64,000 nt of DNA from Magicicada septendecula (GCA_034769895.1 CM068370.1:41125844-41189843); one strand, 5' to 3'; shown: positions 35,261 to 47,900, numbered from the stretch's first letter. Notes: generated by a model from the letters alone, not told the origin. Translations and numbers: made by a program.

Positions 35261-36659
35261 GAATAACGACAATAGTAATAGTAACAACAACGACAACAAC
35301 ATAAACAACAACCAAATACACGTTTGTAAGAGGCCAAACACAGGATTCATTTCATTTGGTAAACGGTGTGACAGTGGCTCGGCATTGGCAATTATCTGTA
35401 TTCATGTACAAGCTCGACTTCCTTTTTAACGTTAAATGTTTTTACAGCCATCATCGCCCTATTATAGCTCTTCCTTATGGCTTTTCTACGTATAGCCTAC
35501 TTTAATTGCGGCCGCAAGTGAATATGACTTTGAGACCAATCGCTACAATGTGTTTTCTTCTATCACATACTGCATCAGATCTTGCTGCATATACAGTAGT
35601 ATTGCCCTTTCTGAAACCGTGGTAAACGCTTTTTGTAGATAAAGACTCAATTAACACTTCATGTAATTGCAATTTAGTTATATACGTTGAAAATGTTTAC
35701 AACTATACTTATTATGGTAATACTTATTATGCGTTGAAAATACTGTTACTTATTATGGTAACCTTTTCCTGTCATAACTAAAATGAAAGAAGCAGAATGC
35801 GTAAGAGAACAATCGTGAATGCGTACGGCGAACGAATAGACTGGTAGGGAAAAAGGTAAAATCCTCTGACGAAGGGAAAACAATTTTTCCCACGTTTAGG
35901 ATAATTTTTCGTGTGCTCTACTGTGGTTTCCTGGGACAAAAATATTTTACACTAAAACTTATTCTGCACGCAATCCACGTAGCATGAATATGCAATAAAA
36001 ATCTTGCTTTTCCTAATAAATACAAAAGCTTAGGGTGTTAGATTAGTTTATTATATTATTAACTTATTCGGTAAGCATTGTAAGATTTAATAATTTAGTA
36101 CACACATTCCATATGAATACAAGACTCACTGGTAATCCTTAAGAATGACAGTGATAAACGTGTTAACTATATGTTATCTATCTTCACGATGGCAGTAAGG
36201 TAAACTTTTTAAATACAGGTACACGTGTCAAGAGTTAATGGAAACGTTAAAATTTATGACAGGGAATGGATGCGTCGTAGTGTTGACTATTATTTAAATG
36301 TGTTCAGCACGTTGGCAGTAATGATACAGTGAATAGAAGCTTGAAACGCGTATTGCAATTATATTCAATTAAGTATAATTATTTCCTTCTAGTCTAGTCT
36401 CACAAACCTTGCCCGAGGTTATGTCTGGAAAATTCTGCGTTTGTTTTGTGAAACTAACAAACATACCGCAACATTACATTTATTTAAAGACGTTACAGTC
36501 GAGTCGTTACATACTGAACACAGCTGTAGTAGATTAATTACCGGCTATGTCGTAATAGGATGTTGTTGTTACGTTCAGGATTAACTGTTGCATAAAGAAA
36601 TCATGTTGTTGCTTGGGAGGAGAAAGATTTTTGGAGCATAAAATAACTACTTGAAAATT
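35261..36659. other. No gene seen
   Basis: AT-rich, with a CAACAAC-rich patch at 35270-35320. No product recognised. Confidence 0.5.
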
Positions 36660-37020
36660 AAAATATCGGTATGAAGAACCACACATGACTTCCATGTTCT
36701 AAGATTTATATTTAAAATCATTTTCAAAATGAAATATTACCATAGAAACTACTTCTTTCTTTATCCTTAACCACAGTACTGTGGTCACTAACGTATACCA
36801 CCTCACGTTAGCGCACTCGATTTTCACTGATGAAGGCAGTCGATGGCACTGTTGAAACGCCTGGTTTTCCAGAAAACATTGGAACACGGCCAAACAGCCC
36901 GGGAATGAATTTTAACAACAAACTACTTCTTGTTGCTGATAATGTAGTACACAAAATCGGTATGGAGAACCATACATGACTTCCATGTTGCAAGATTTAT
37001 GTTTAAAATAATTTACTTGA
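36660..37020 (+). mobile_element. Ribozyme module, family 6, third copy, between direct repeats
   Basis: The module (about 36745-36955) is flanked by a roughly 60-bp direct repeat, ATCGGTATG(A/G)AGAACC... at 36667 and 36958. That repeat is the usual end of unit B, so the arrangement is unit end, ribozyme module, unit end. The box ACAGCCCGG is at 36894-36902. Confidence 0.7.
36818..36878 (+). ncRNA. Hammerhead-like motif, one core base lost (family 6)
   Basis: CUGAUGA (36827-36833), stem II GGCAGU/ACUGUU, GAAAC (36854-36858) then GCC where GUC is expected, so U16.1 is C. Stem I UUUUC/GAAAA with internal loop. Confidence 0.6.
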
Positions 37021-37453
37021 ATTCGATTCGGTAATTTCTAAAAACATATCGCCCGGCCTCAAACTAATTTCACTATTTATAGATATTTTTGTTATTATGG
37101 GGTAGTCGTTTAATATAATGTTATTTTCAGTCACTTTATCCATAAAAATTAGGTAGGCTTGCTTTATTCTTATAAAGAAACCGACTACGCAGATAATCAT
37201 CCCTCCTCCGTAGCGCTCCGAAGTCACTCATGGGCCCTGAGCATTTTGGAGAGGGTTCATTCCCTAAAGACGAAACGTCTGTCTATGAACCGTTCCTCTG
37301 TAAACACGTGCAGTTACACTGCCCAGCGAGCCACAGGAAGCAAATCGCTATCCACGCTTGCACGCGTTGTGTTGGTGTGGGTTTCGGCACTTTCCATTTA
37401 AAAAGCGTTGAAATGTAAGAAAATAAACATGAGTGAGGCCAGAAATAACGTGA

Positions 37454-37509
<56 letters not shown>

Positions 37510-37677
37510 TTGCCTACCTTTTTATTGTGGTAATCATAATAATAAAATGGAAACGTAAACATTAGATAATTGAGATATGCTTGCCTGCCACGAACGATAT
37601 ATTTTCTCTCATACATGATTTAAATTAAAATGAAAAAATATAGAATTTTGTTAAAGTGAATTGAAATGTTTTCATAG
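37021..37677. other. No gene seen; (GT)n at 37456-37508; possible dead hammerhead at 37237-37279
   Basis: At 37237 CUGAGCA (G8 replaced by C), a long stem II-like stretch and CGAAACGUC are in the right order. The core pair C3-G8 is broken, so I do not count it. Confidence 0.45.
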
Positions 37678-38650
37678 AAACTACGTCTTTGTTGTCAATA
37701 ACGTATTACACATATAAAACTTATAAAATTTACTTCCTCCATCATCAACTACCATATTAATTTATAAAAAAAATTACCCTCTCCCCCCACAAATACCCTT
37801 TTCATTTATAGATATTTCATCTACTTTTCTACAGTCGATTATTATGACCTTCTTTTCAGAATAATTTATTTATCAAAATTAAGCACTTTATTCTTGTTAA
37901 AACGTAAAATGTTGCCGGTAAACTACCCCTTTCCCTTAACCGATCTTCACTAAAATCAACAGACCTTGAGTCCTCTACAATTCAGGGCTGTATGCAAAAA
38001 CTTATTTGATTCTGTTTGAATTTGCGGCTGTTATCGTTTGCCATAGAAACAATTCTACACACAGATACTTTTCGAAAAATGACTTTTTTTCATGTTTTGA
38101 TGGTAGTACAATCAGAATCTGCCGTTATCTCGAATACGATTTTTTTCGCCATGACCATACTTCCATTTCCTTATGGAACATGGAAGTAATATAAAATATT
38201 ATCCCCTCCCCCTTCAACTATCATTTTAATTTATAGAAAATTACCCCTCCCCCTTCAAATACCCTTTTCGTTTATAGATATTTCATCTACCTTTCTACAG
38301 TGGGCTACTGTTTCAGGCTACTGTATTTATCAAAATTAAGTACTTCACTCTTGTTAAAACATAAAACGTTGCTGGTAAACTATCCCTTCCCCTTAACCGA
38401 TCTTCACCAAAATCAATGGGCCTTGAGTTCTCTACAACTCAGGCACATATGCAAAAATTATTTGATTCTGCTTGAATTTGCGGCAGTTATCGTTCGCAAT
38501 AGAAAAAAATCTACACACAGACAGACACTTTTCGGAAAAAGACTTTTCTGCATGTTTTGAGATTAGTACAATCATAATCAGCCCTTATCTCGAACACGAT
38601 TTTTTTGCGATAACCATAATTCCATTTCCGTACGGAACATTGAAGTAATT
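37678..38650 (+). repeat. Repeat unit B, two complete units in tandem
   Basis: Unit 1 about 37720-38195, unit 2 about 38196-38650. Each runs from the CCCTCCCCCTTCAA stretch to a GGAACATGGAAGTAAT-like end. The first is preceded by the end of a ribozyme module (GAAACTACGTCTTTGTTGTC, 37678). Confidence 0.8.
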
Positions 38651-38669
38651 GATTTAAAAAAAAATATTG

Positions 38670-39090
38670 TTTAAAAATGTAACTGGAACAAGTCCAAGAG
38701 TTCAAATGTTTAGGCTCTATATAAGCTCAGATGGTAAAATCAATGTGGAAATTAATTCAAGAATAAGCAGTGGTTCGAGACTTTTTCATGGACTAAAGAC
38801 CAATTTCATTGGTAAGGCAGAAATTTCGAAGGAAGTTAAGACGACCATTTTCGAAAACTCGTATGTGCCAGTTCTTACTTATGGTGCTGAAACCTGAGCT
38901 CTAACTGAGAAGCATCTAATCTATCTCCAAGTTACGGAGATGAGATACCCCAGGAAGGTTGAAGGAAAGACAAGAAGAGATCGAGTCAGAAACACTATTA
39001 CAAGAGTGAGTCTTAAGACAGTACCTTTGAAAGATCAAATAAGAAAGCACAGTTGCGCTGGTTTGGACACGTTCAGAGGATGGAAGCGAT
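38670..39090 (+). pseudogene. LINE fragment, thumb and C-terminus
   Basis: QEFKCLGSI, then in another frame RLYISSDGKINVEINSRISS, KTTIFENSYVPVLTYGAET, a TGA where Trp is expected, ALTEKHLIYLQVTEM, and RRDRVRNTITRVSLKTVPLK. Same stop-for-Trp change at the same family position as in the fragment at 2269-3110, arising independently. Confidence 0.8.
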
Positions 39091-39104
39091 AGACTTTCAA
39101 AATA

Positions 39105-39315
39105 ACCATATGAGGCAAGATTGCAGCAAATTCTGTGTAATAAACCTGTTTGTGTATTTAAAAGAGGGTTACTACTAAGTATCGTCGTACACAGCTGAAA
39201 ATTTAATAAAACAGCTTAAAAACTGAGACATTAATCAAATTCCTCGTGAACTCTTTCGTCCCGGGGGGGGGGGGGAGGGGTCCGGTCCCGTATGTCCCCG
39301 CGTAAACACGCTCCT
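39105..39315 (+). repeat. Family W fragment
   Basis: Shares AATAAACCTGTTTGT, CACAGCTGAAAA and the G-tract-GGTCCGGTCCCGT end with 41867-42295 and 15903-16350. Confidence 0.6.
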
Positions 39316-39334
39316 GGAAAAAAATTATGTATTA

Positions 39335-39715
39335 TCTTCTTCTCTTCTTCTTCATCAGGCTGTGGACCTTAGGACCCGTTGCGCACTCCTTGGTCCGACC
39401 ATCTCTTCTTTGGTTTTCCAATATTCCGCCGTCCTTTCGGATTATAAACTAAAATTTGTTTTGGTATCCTGTTCTTATGCATACTTTCAACATGGTCTGT
39501 CCAATCCTGTCTGTATTGTTCTATCCTTTCGTTTAGGTTGTATATCCCAAGGATGTTCCTCGTATCATCATTTCTTAGCCGGTCCCTTCGTGATACTCCT
39601 AGTACTGATCGTAAAAATCTCATTTCACGAGCCGTTTGTTTACCGTACATTATTTGGTTTATTGTGGCATATTTTTTGTGAGCAAAAGCGCAAAGGTAGA
39701 TTTTACACAAGATAT
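39335..39715 (-). pseudogene. LINE fragment, open C-terminus
   Basis: Minus strand frame of 113 codons: TAREMRFLRSVLGVSRRDRL, IEQYRQDWTDHVESMHKNRI, then YNPKGRRNIGKPKKRWSDQG. A short GAA tail follows. It begins after the RT core. Confidence 0.85.
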
Positions 39716-40380
39716 TAGAACGATAAGTAAGTTTACAGTAAGCTTAATTACGAACGGGAACGGTTGAATATCGTATTGTTTGTGAATGTGCACATGTGTT
39801 TAGACTATAGTGGAGTTTATATACTCCATTTTCAAAATCGGCAGCGCGTGTCCCGACCTTGGGCTGTCATACGATTTTCTTTGTTCCTCCTCGTTAGCAG
39901 CAGAGTGTACGGTGAAACGACCGTGCTGATAGTGCAATTGTATCTCAAAACGAGTCGTCCGTACAGAATTGTACTACTGGTTATTTTTTTTATTTGCGTG
40001 AACAAAGAATACACTCAGCCAAGGTTAAACATGGAACAGTCGTTTCGATTTAGAAGCAAACGGCCAATGAATCGCGAAATGGAAAGTGAAAGTCTGATAA
40101 ACACATATCGTTACAACAGAATGTTTACCTAAGTACCGGTTATTTATACACATACTGTACAGTGTGTATTGTTTGCCGACGCGGCGTGTTGTATCACTAA
40201 GTGTCATGACAATGACTGTATATTGTAAGTGGTCACAGGTTCGTTGAGTGCTGTAATGTTCGCATTTAATATCGTATTTCTAAACCAGTAAGTCGTCGTA
40301 TTTATTAAAGTACGATTTCCTTTTATGTATCAACTTTACATATTAATAATAAAACTTAAATAGTTATTTTTTAAGACACT
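39716..40380 (+). other. No gene recognised; 122-codon frame at 39764-40132
   Basis: The frame starts MNIVLFVNVHMCLDYSGVYI and has two hydrophobic stretches. No family is recognised and nothing supports it as a real gene. Confidence 0.25.
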
Positions 40381-41435
40381 ATGTCACACGGTTTTATTAA
40401 AACGAAGTTTAAAATTTTAAATGAAATATATGTGTTTTATATGTTGAAAAAGCTACACTGTATTGGAACCAATCTGCAGTGGTTAGATAACGAGAAAACT
40501 GAAGATAAAGAGAAAACTGAAGAGATACAGATTCTGTGTAGAGTAAGACAAGGATGTATACTATCTCCGCTTTTATTCAACATCTACTCGGAAGGTATTT
40601 TTAGAGAAGCTTTAGATGAATGTGATGTGGGAATCTCTCTGAACGGTGAATGAATAAATAACATACGTTATGCGGATGATACCGTCATATTCGCAAATAG
40701 CTTAGAGGGGCTGCAACAACTAATGAATAGAGTGACCGAAAGCAGCCATAGATGTGGTCTAGACATCAATGTTAATAAAAGAAGCTAATGATTGTATCTA
40801 AGAACAAGTTCACAAACTGTACCCTTAATATAAACCAAAGGCAAGTTGAACGTGTAAGCCAATTTACATATCTTGATACTATAGTCAATGAACAATGACC
40901 ACTCTCAACAAATGAAAAGCAGAATTGAAAAGGCAAGAGCAGTGTACACTAGACTGAGCAGTTTATTCAAAAGTCACGATTTAACAATAAACACAAAGAT
41001 GAGACTTCTACGCTGCTACGTATTCGGGTCCTCTTCTACGGTGTAGAATCTTGGACTTTGACTGAAGCCACAACTAAGAAATTGGAATCTTTCGAAATAC
41101 GGCTCTACCTTAGAATACTGAGCATTTCATGGACAGCAGATTTAACTAATGTTGAAGTTCTTAAAAAGATGAAGAAAGATCGGGAAGTTATTAACACAGT
41201 GAAGATAAGAAAGCGTCAGTATCTGGGACATCTCATGAGAAATGAACAGAGATTTTACTTATTGCAGTCCATACTAGAGGGAAAAGTACTTGGAAAGAGA
41301 GGAGTTGGCCGACCGAGAATATCATGGCTGAGGAATTTAAGAAGCTGGTTTGGCATAAATACAGCTGACTTATTCTGTACAGCAGTGCAGAAAGTTAAAA
41401 TAGCCTGTATGATATCCAACATTCGAAACGGATAG
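40381..41435 (+). pseudogene. LINE reverse transcriptase with catalytic motifs kept
   Basis: The longest RT remnant here. First frame: RVRQGCILSPLLFNIYSEGI, a TGA at 40651, INNIRYADDTVIFANSLEGL with the YADD pair intact, GLDINVNKR. Then shifts, KSRIEKARAVYTRLSSLFKS, and a last open frame (41058-41435) with LESFEIRLYLRILSISWTAD and KRGVGRPRISWLRNL. The endonuclease and N-terminus are missing. It belongs with the fragment at 9610-10080. Dead because of the stop and at least two frameshifts. Confidence 0.9.
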
Positions 41436-41527
41436 GAACTATCAGAAGATATGTTGAAAAATACGTAGGGATAAATTTAAAGATTCTTTTTCTAATTTTG
41501 TGTACCATTTACAGCACCGTTGGAAAC

Positions 41528-41859
41528 ATGTTTATATTTTATATTATCACAATTTTCCTGGTCGTTAGGCCGTGGTCTAGGTTGTTCGTGTTTGTTACCG
41601 AGACGTTGGCGGACATCCTCAGTGGCGCGGGAACACAGAGTACAACCGCCCGCAAACGAATAATTACCGCGCGACTGCTCGTATTCGTTCGCGGGTGTTG
41701 TGTTCTGTGTTCCCGTACGACTGAGGATGTCCGCCAACGGTATGGACGAAACGTCTGGAGATAAACGTGAACAACCTAGACCACGGCCTAATAACCAGGA
41801 AAATTGTGGTAATGTAAACTCCGGCCGTGAAAGCTTACACTCATGTATGTTTATATTTT
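41528..41859. mobile_element. Palindromic ribozyme element with 13-bp target-site duplication (family 9)
   Basis: A 306-bp element (41541-41846) lies between direct repeats ATGTTTATATTTT (41528-41540, 41847-41859). It is almost a perfect palindrome from about 41543 to 41815, with a roughly 19-nt loop near 41660. The plus arm carries an intact hammerhead. The minus arm lost 14 nt (between two ACG repeats) that include GAAA. Confidence 0.8.
41705..41775 (+). ncRNA. Hammerhead ribozyme-like motif, intact core (family 9)
   Basis: Core CUGAGGA (41721-41727), stem II GUCC/GGAC (41729-41732 with 41744-41747), GAAAC (41748-41752), GUC to 41755, stem III palindrome ACGU. Stem I can form A-U, then CGU/ACG and GUUC/GAAC around an internal loop, as in natural hammerheads with loop-loop contacts. 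Confidence 0.7.
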
Positions 41860-41866
41860 GTCTCAT

Positions 41867-42295
41867 CAGTGGCAGTGACATATCTAGAATTTGGCCTGGG
41901 GGGGGGGGCCCGGTCGTGTCGGCTTCGTACAAAGGAAAAGACAAGTTAACACTGATCAACATTACTGTCTTTAAAGTGGTTGAAACGTCTTGTACGTGTG
42001 ATAACATCCTGAAATTTATCCCACTAAAGTAAATGGTGTAACACAATAAAAATACGCGTTACTGAAACATTGTTTACAAGATACTTATTGACTGAATTTA
42101 TTTTCGTATATTTCATATTTCAAACGTACACGCAAATGCTGTGTAATAAACCTGTTTGTATACTTAAAACTGAGTTACAGTACTACTATATTAGCGCACA
42201 CAGCTGAAAAAATAATGAAACCGCCTAAAAATTAAGAGATTAACAAAAGTGGTCAACTTTTTCGACTCTCAGGGGGGCGTTTCCGTTCGTCCCTG
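41867..42295 (+). mobile_element. Family W element, copy 2
   Basis: Matches 15903-16350 from ATATCTAGAATTTGG and a G-tract through AATACGCGTTACTGAAACAT to the GTCAACTTTTTCGACTCTC end. Confidence 0.6.
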
Positions 42296-42656
42296 ATCAG
42301 TTATATATTTGTAAGAAGCGAAACGTCGCGAAGTAGGGAGCCAAGTAGGTTTGAGGTCCCCTGAAACGTCCACAGCTAATAATGTGCAAAATGAACGGCT
42401 CTTTGCGCACCTGCTGTACAAGCGATTACAAGATGTTAATAATTCAGTTTTAATTAGCTTTATTTCTGGTCGTGAGGCAAATAATAGGGAATTTTCATTT
42501 TTTAGTCGTTTTCCAACCCGAAAGGAGAAGGAAGAAAAAAGAAAACAAGGAAACGTATTTTATACAGGTGAATTAACATCATAGACTACAAGTTTAGTGA
42601 ATAAATGTTCGAATTCGATCTCCATATTTTCTGGTAGTTCCATAAGTCGTCCTCAA
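42296..42656 (+). other. No gene recognised; 77-codon frame at 42351-42584
   Basis: Basic, Glu/Lys-rich C-terminus (FPTRKEKEEKRKQG). No family recognised. Confidence 0.25.
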
Positions 42657-42658
42657 TA

Positions 42659-43220
42659 CAGTAGAACATCGATTATCAGAACATCCATTAACTGAATGAT
42701 CTATTTTTCGAACTCAATAAAAAGTACAATTATGTACTGTAATGTATTTGACACGTGTAGACGTATTGGGTATTTATTGAGCATAAAAAAATGTATACTA
42801 TAAATTATTACAGTACTGTACAGTAATAAATAAACGCTGTAGCTATACAGCCTTACAATCGTTAAACACATTTACAATTGATACAAAACTGTGTCAACGG
42901 AAGTCTCTGTCACCGAATGTCTATTTTTTTAATTAACTTTATAGTACAGTGTTTGACATTAGACTCTATTTTGTTTAAATTAACTTTTGGTTTTTATTAA
43001 TTACACTCAGTTTTAATTCAATGATTTTTAAACTTAGTCATACATTACAGTACAGTATACAGGTTGCTGTATTATGTAACAGTATGTTATAAATTATTTT
43101 GTAATGAAAAACTGTTTTTGTAAAGAGAAATAATGTTTTCAATTTACTATCTATTATCCGAAATATCGATTATCCGAACGGGTCCTCGTCCCGAGAGGTT
43201 CTGATAACGATGCTCTACTG
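42659..43220. mobile_element. Tigger-like MITE with TA target duplication
   Basis: 562 bp with inverted ends CAGTAGAACATCGATTATCA and CAGTAGAGCATCGTTATCAG, flanked by TA on both sides. Interior is AT-rich and non-coding. The end sequence follows the pogo/Tigger pattern CAGT-R-GAAC. Confidence 0.85.
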
Positions 43221-43254
43221 TACCCCTTTGCTTGATATCCTTGTATATGCTTTA

Positions 43255-43370
43255 AGCTCTTTTTGGTCTGCCAGGCTTCCTATTGCTTTCAAGGTGCCAG
43301 TTCAATAGTTGTTTTGGTCTGCCAGGCTTCCTATTGCTTTCGAGGTGCCAATTCAATAGTTGTTTTGAAA
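43255..43370 (-). pseudogene. Short LINE tail with a 51-bp tandem duplication
   Basis: Minus strand LNWHLESNRKPGRPKRA resembles the W-x-x-x-G-x-R-x-x-G-R-P end of LINE polyproteins. The sequence TTTTGGTCTGCCAGGCTTCC occurs at 43261 and 43312. Confidence 0.45.
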
Positions 43371-43862
43371 CTCAACATTCACTGCGCCAGGTGCTCCATC
43401 TCTTCTTCCGATGATCGAATCTAATGATTCTCAGGAATTCCTATGATTGCCAAAAGTAGGAAATAATCTCAGTAAATAGTTTTAACGTCATTTTTAACCA
43501 TAGTTAACGGCAAGTAATCCATATTTATTATTTTGGTAGATTATTTAAGACAAAAGTTTTTATATTCAGTTAGGCCTAATGTACCTGTTGTTTTTTATCG
43601 TTTCTGATAATCGTAATATGTAGCTAATTTTAAAGTTTGGACTTTCTATTTCCCGGTTACTGTTTGATTTAAGTGAATTGTCAATATGAGCTTATGATTA
43701 GAGATATCAACGCGGATTTGCATTTGCGTAGACTAAAATTTGTACGCGGCGTAGGGATTCGGAACTTGGAACTTCGATAACAGTGGTCTGTGCGTTTAAT
43801 AAAAATTATTCAAAACGTACGCGGCTAATTTCTAAATAAATAATGTAGTAAGCGATACATAA
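43371..43862. other. No gene seen
   Basis: No recognisable coding or repeat. Confidence 0.5.
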
Positions 43863-43864
43863 TA

Positions 43865-44714
43865 CAGTGGAACTTGCTTATAACGAGATTCAAGCTACCG
43901 GACAACTGTGCTCGTTAAAACCGAGTGTTCGCTACATCCGAGTTGTCGACTCGCAAGCCTGAATTTGTAGGCTATACCGTGATTATCGAACACACAACAA
44001 AAAAAGTCTACTATTGAAGAGGGTTTGCTCGATAAAATTTTGACATGTTTTACATTCTACGTTTAAAAGTGAAATTTAGACTTTAAACATATTTTAGACA
44101 CTATCATTCTTTGCTGAATATTCGCGCATAGTGCATTCGCGAAATATAATGAAAGTAATTGTGTAGGAAAAACTAACAAAAAATCAGTCGGCTATCTGGC
44201 AAAAAACGCAAAACTTTCCATGCCACATGTACAATATTTATTTTTTAATTATAAGAAAATTCTCTCTATTTTATTTGTCTTTTTGTTGTTCGTCTAAATG
44301 GTATTTGTCAACATTATTTTTCGGTCACAGAATTTAATTAACCTTAAAAAAAAAATCATCTATTTTTGTTTGTTTAGTAATTTTGTATCTTTAGATATCA
44401 AAACAGTTTTATAATTTATTTAGATATTCCACAGATTCATCACTTACATTATTAGTTTCACTAAACTGGATTAATGGTTTTAAACGAATGTTTAAAATGA
44501 TGTATTGTAACAAACTTTAGTTAGACCTTAACCCATGAATAAGCCTGCGACAAATCGCTCGTCATAACCAAGTCTCTAATGCGTTCCTACTCGTTAAAGC
44601 AAATTTAATTATCATTACTTGATAATACCAAACAAATCCAAACAAATCTCGTACTTTTGCTCGTTACATCCGAGTTCTCGTTATAAGCCAGCTCGTTATT
44701 CGCGGGTTCCACTG
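43865..44714. mobile_element. Tigger-like non-autonomous element with TA target duplication
   Basis: 850 bp with ends CAGTGGAACTTGCTTATAAC and the inverse of CAGTGGAACCCGCGAATAAC, and TA on both sides. Shares most of its sequence with the 12217-14013 element, including TTTACATTCTACG near 44048, but keeps only short scraps of the transposase 3' end. Confidence 0.85.
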
Positions 44715-44716
44715 TA

Positions 44717-45251
<535 letters not shown>

Positions 45252-45279
45252 TGCAACAATACGAAATTCATCACCATCT

Positions 45280-46290
45280 TCACAACACGGCATAGGCAAG
45301 GTGCTGCCTGTTTCCTCCAGCCATTTCTTCCTGGGACTACCCATACACCTGTGTCCTACAGGTTTGTGTTTCCCGACTTATTTGGCCAGTCTGGAATCTG
45401 ACATTCTTTCTAAGCGTTCTTTCCACCGTTGTTTGCAGTCTTTTAATAACCCCTAACTCTTCTCTTATTGCTTCATTCTTTATATGGTAAAGTTTAGAAC
45501 ACCTTTTAACTTTTCTTAAGAACGCCATTTCCGAGGCCTGTATTTTTTTTTTTTTTTTCTTGGTTGTTCCCCATAATTCACACCCACAAGACAGTACAGG
45601 GACTGTCATAACTTTGTAAAACTTTAAATTTGTATATCGACGTACCTTGACTCTAAAAATACGATTTGTAGTCCCACAGATGTCTGTAACTTACATAACT
45701 TAACATCAATATCATAATTCGTATCATAGCCATTATCAATTCCCAAATAATTAATTAAAGTGGCTCACCTGTTCTAGAATTCGATCACTATCATTAATTT
45801 TGTTCTTATTGGCTCCTTGCCTCGATATGGCATTACCTTTGTTTTTATAGTGGAGATTTTCATATTGTATTGTTTGGAAATCTGATGAAGCTTAAAAGCA
45901 GATTTTTGTAAAACAGATTCTGTATTTTGAATTACAAGCAAGTCGACAGCAAACAACAGTATATTAAAATATCTGTCTTCTGATATCTTAATACCATTGC
46001 TTACTACATGTTTCCATTTCCTTACTAGATCGTAAGTATAATTGTTAAAAAGAGTAGATGATATACTGCATCCTTGTCTAACACCTTGATTGAGAGATAT
46101 TTGTTGAAATATCCGACAATTATTTTTAACAGCTATTCTTGTCCCGTTATATAGGCCTTAGCATAGTTTTTATAAGTTGTTGTGGATATCCCCGTTCTTC
46201 TAATATTTGCCACAGCAAATTTCCGTCTACTCTATCAAAGGCATTCCCAAAGTCAATGAAAGCTACATGCGTTTCTTTATTGAACTCACG
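45280..46290 (-). pseudogene. LINE family A, longest copy, reverse transcriptase to C-terminus
   Basis: Minus strand order: HVAFIDFGNAFDRVDGNLLW (RT block 2), a frame break, GVRQGCSISSTLFNNYTYDL, RYFNILLFAVDLLVIQNTES, LHQISKQYNMKISTIKTKVM, PYRGKEPIRTKLMI, a stop at 45774, then SCGCELWGTTKKKKKKIQAS and EMAFLRKVKRCSKLYHIKNE. The catalytic pair has become FAVD, so one Asp is lost. The 3' end has a GAAGATGGTGATG tail. Confidence 0.9.
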
Positions 46291-46486
46291 TGCACTACGA
46301 ATCTTGTATGTGTAATATCAATTCGTATCTAATTCATGTTTTCATCAAGTCAGTGAATGAGAAATAGGTGTGTCCGGAGAGGATGATTGTAATGTGTTTT
46401 GGTTTTAATAAACAACTGTTCGCTAGAGTCCTCCAATCGAACTGTCCACTGACATAATCAGCAATTAATTTCACTAAGGTGACTTC

Positions 46487-47010
46487 TTTGACTTCTTCTT
46501 CTTTAATTTCCCAGTTAGGACTCCGTGCTGTTCTATAAAACGGTCCTACATGCTGTCACTCCACCTTTTTCTTGGCTGATCAATGCTTGTCTTGGTGTTT
46601 GGATGGCTATCAATTTCCTTATCCACTAGTCTTGTGTCATCCATTCTTGATACGTGTCCATTCCGTATCCTTCTTCTTTCCACAATCCGAGAATTAATAT
46701 CTGTCACATTACACGTTTTTCTTATACTGTTGTTTGGCAACCTATCGTACCTTGCTTGTCTTTCCTAGTTTCCTTCGTAATATAGTTATTTTCGTAGTTT
46801 GTCGTTTTCTTTGAGTTGTTGGTCTCTGATGCATAGGATATTACTGGACGTATTGTGCTTTTGTAAACCCTAGTTTTTGCTTCTTGTATAAGGTATTTAT
46901 TATTCCATATAAGGTTATTCATGCATTCAGCAATTCTTCTTGCTTTCATCAATTGGTATTCTATTTCTTCATCTGCCCTATCGTTACTTGTAAGCCTTGT
47001 TCCTAAGTAA
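46487..47010 (-). pseudogene. LINE C-terminal fragment
   Basis: Minus strand: RRIAECMNNLIWNNKYLIQE, AKTRVYKSTIRPVISYASET, then INSRIVERRRIRNGHVSRMD and IDQPRKRWSDSM. A short GAA tail is at 46487-46505. Frameshifted around 46730. Confidence 0.85.
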
Positions 47011-47019
47011 TCTATCAGC

Positions 47020-47140
47020 TATTACAAACAGAATTATCACTGTTGCACACCACTATAGAAAAATTATACCGATTAGCGCTTTCAAGCTTCTCAGCTCATC
47101 GTCAGTTCGGAATTCCTGAGCTGAGAAGCTTGTGAAATTG
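47020..47140 (-). mobile_element. Ribozyme element family 3, copy 2, truncated
   Basis: The first arm is complete (ACAAACAGAATTATCACTGT near 47024). The second arm is reduced to CTGAGCTGAGAAGCTTGTGA (47116-47135). Inserted next to or into the LINE at 46487-47010. Confidence 0.75.
47065..47116 (-). ncRNA. Hammerhead ribozyme-like motif, intact core (family 3)
   Basis: Minus strand: stem I UUCCGA/UCGGUA, core CUGACGA (47105-47099), stem II AGCU-GAGA-AGCU, GAAA (47083-47080), stem III palindrome AGCGCU, cleavage site UA (47075-47074). The pair next to the core is A-A, otherwise complete. Confidence 0.65.
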
Positions 47141-47702
47141 TAATTGATTTTGTTTTCTCTTCCGCTATCTTCATGTGAAATTTATATTTCTGGCATGCAT
47201 TTATATTTCTTCACGTTAAATTAAGTTATATTTCTGGCATGCTTTGTTAAAATTGTACAAACGTCTCACCAAGTTTACTAAGGGGTCGTTCACCGTTCAC
47301 TGGTTTCGAACAAGTAATGTCACCCACAGCTACGTCCTAAAATTAGCTACGTTTTGGTATAATTCACGCCATGGGCATATGCAGAATTTCATTTGGGGGA
47401 GTGTTCAACAAAAAGGAGAGAAGGTTAAGTACTATGGTCGTTCATCTCTTGACAACCTTTCTGTAGACACGTGCAAATAAATATTATTGTCATTGTAAAT
47501 AACATTTAGGCCTACCGTAAAAGGAAAAATACAATGACACGATACTACGATTTTTAACTGAATGGGAAATTTCGGGGCGATTTAAAATCCAACCCCCCCC
47601 CTCTGTCTACGGCCATACTTCACGCTCGTAATTTTGCATACGTTACGCAATTTAACGAAATTCGATTATTTTTAATCAGGTCTGTATGTCATTAACTGTA
47701 TA
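47141..47702. other. No gene seen
   Basis: A GGGGGAGTGTTC/CCCCCCCC pair at 47395 and 47593 suggests another small G-tract element, not delimited. Confidence 0.4.
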
Positions 47703-47900
47703 TGTTACCGGCAAAGTATGTAATCCAGGCATTCTATAGAATACCTAGGCATTTCATACAATGCCTGGAGTTTTTAGGCAAAGTATGTATAATAGAATAC
47801 TTTTCAAATGTTTTTTAATACTTTTCCCAGATATTCTGTACATTGCCTAGGCATTCTATATAATACCAGTGATTCTTTAGGCAAAGTGTAAAATAAGCTT
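47703..47900 (+). repeat. Left terminal inverted repeat and subterminal palindromes
   Basis: TGTTACCGGCAAAGTATGTA, then CAGGCATTCTATAG, ACCTAGGCATTTCATAC and TGCCTAGGCATTCTATA. Probable transposase binding sites. Confidence 0.75.

Noticed and set aside
42283..42335. CUGAUCA...GCGAAACGUCG as a hammerhead
   Set aside because: G8 is C, breaking the core pair, and no stem II can be drawn.
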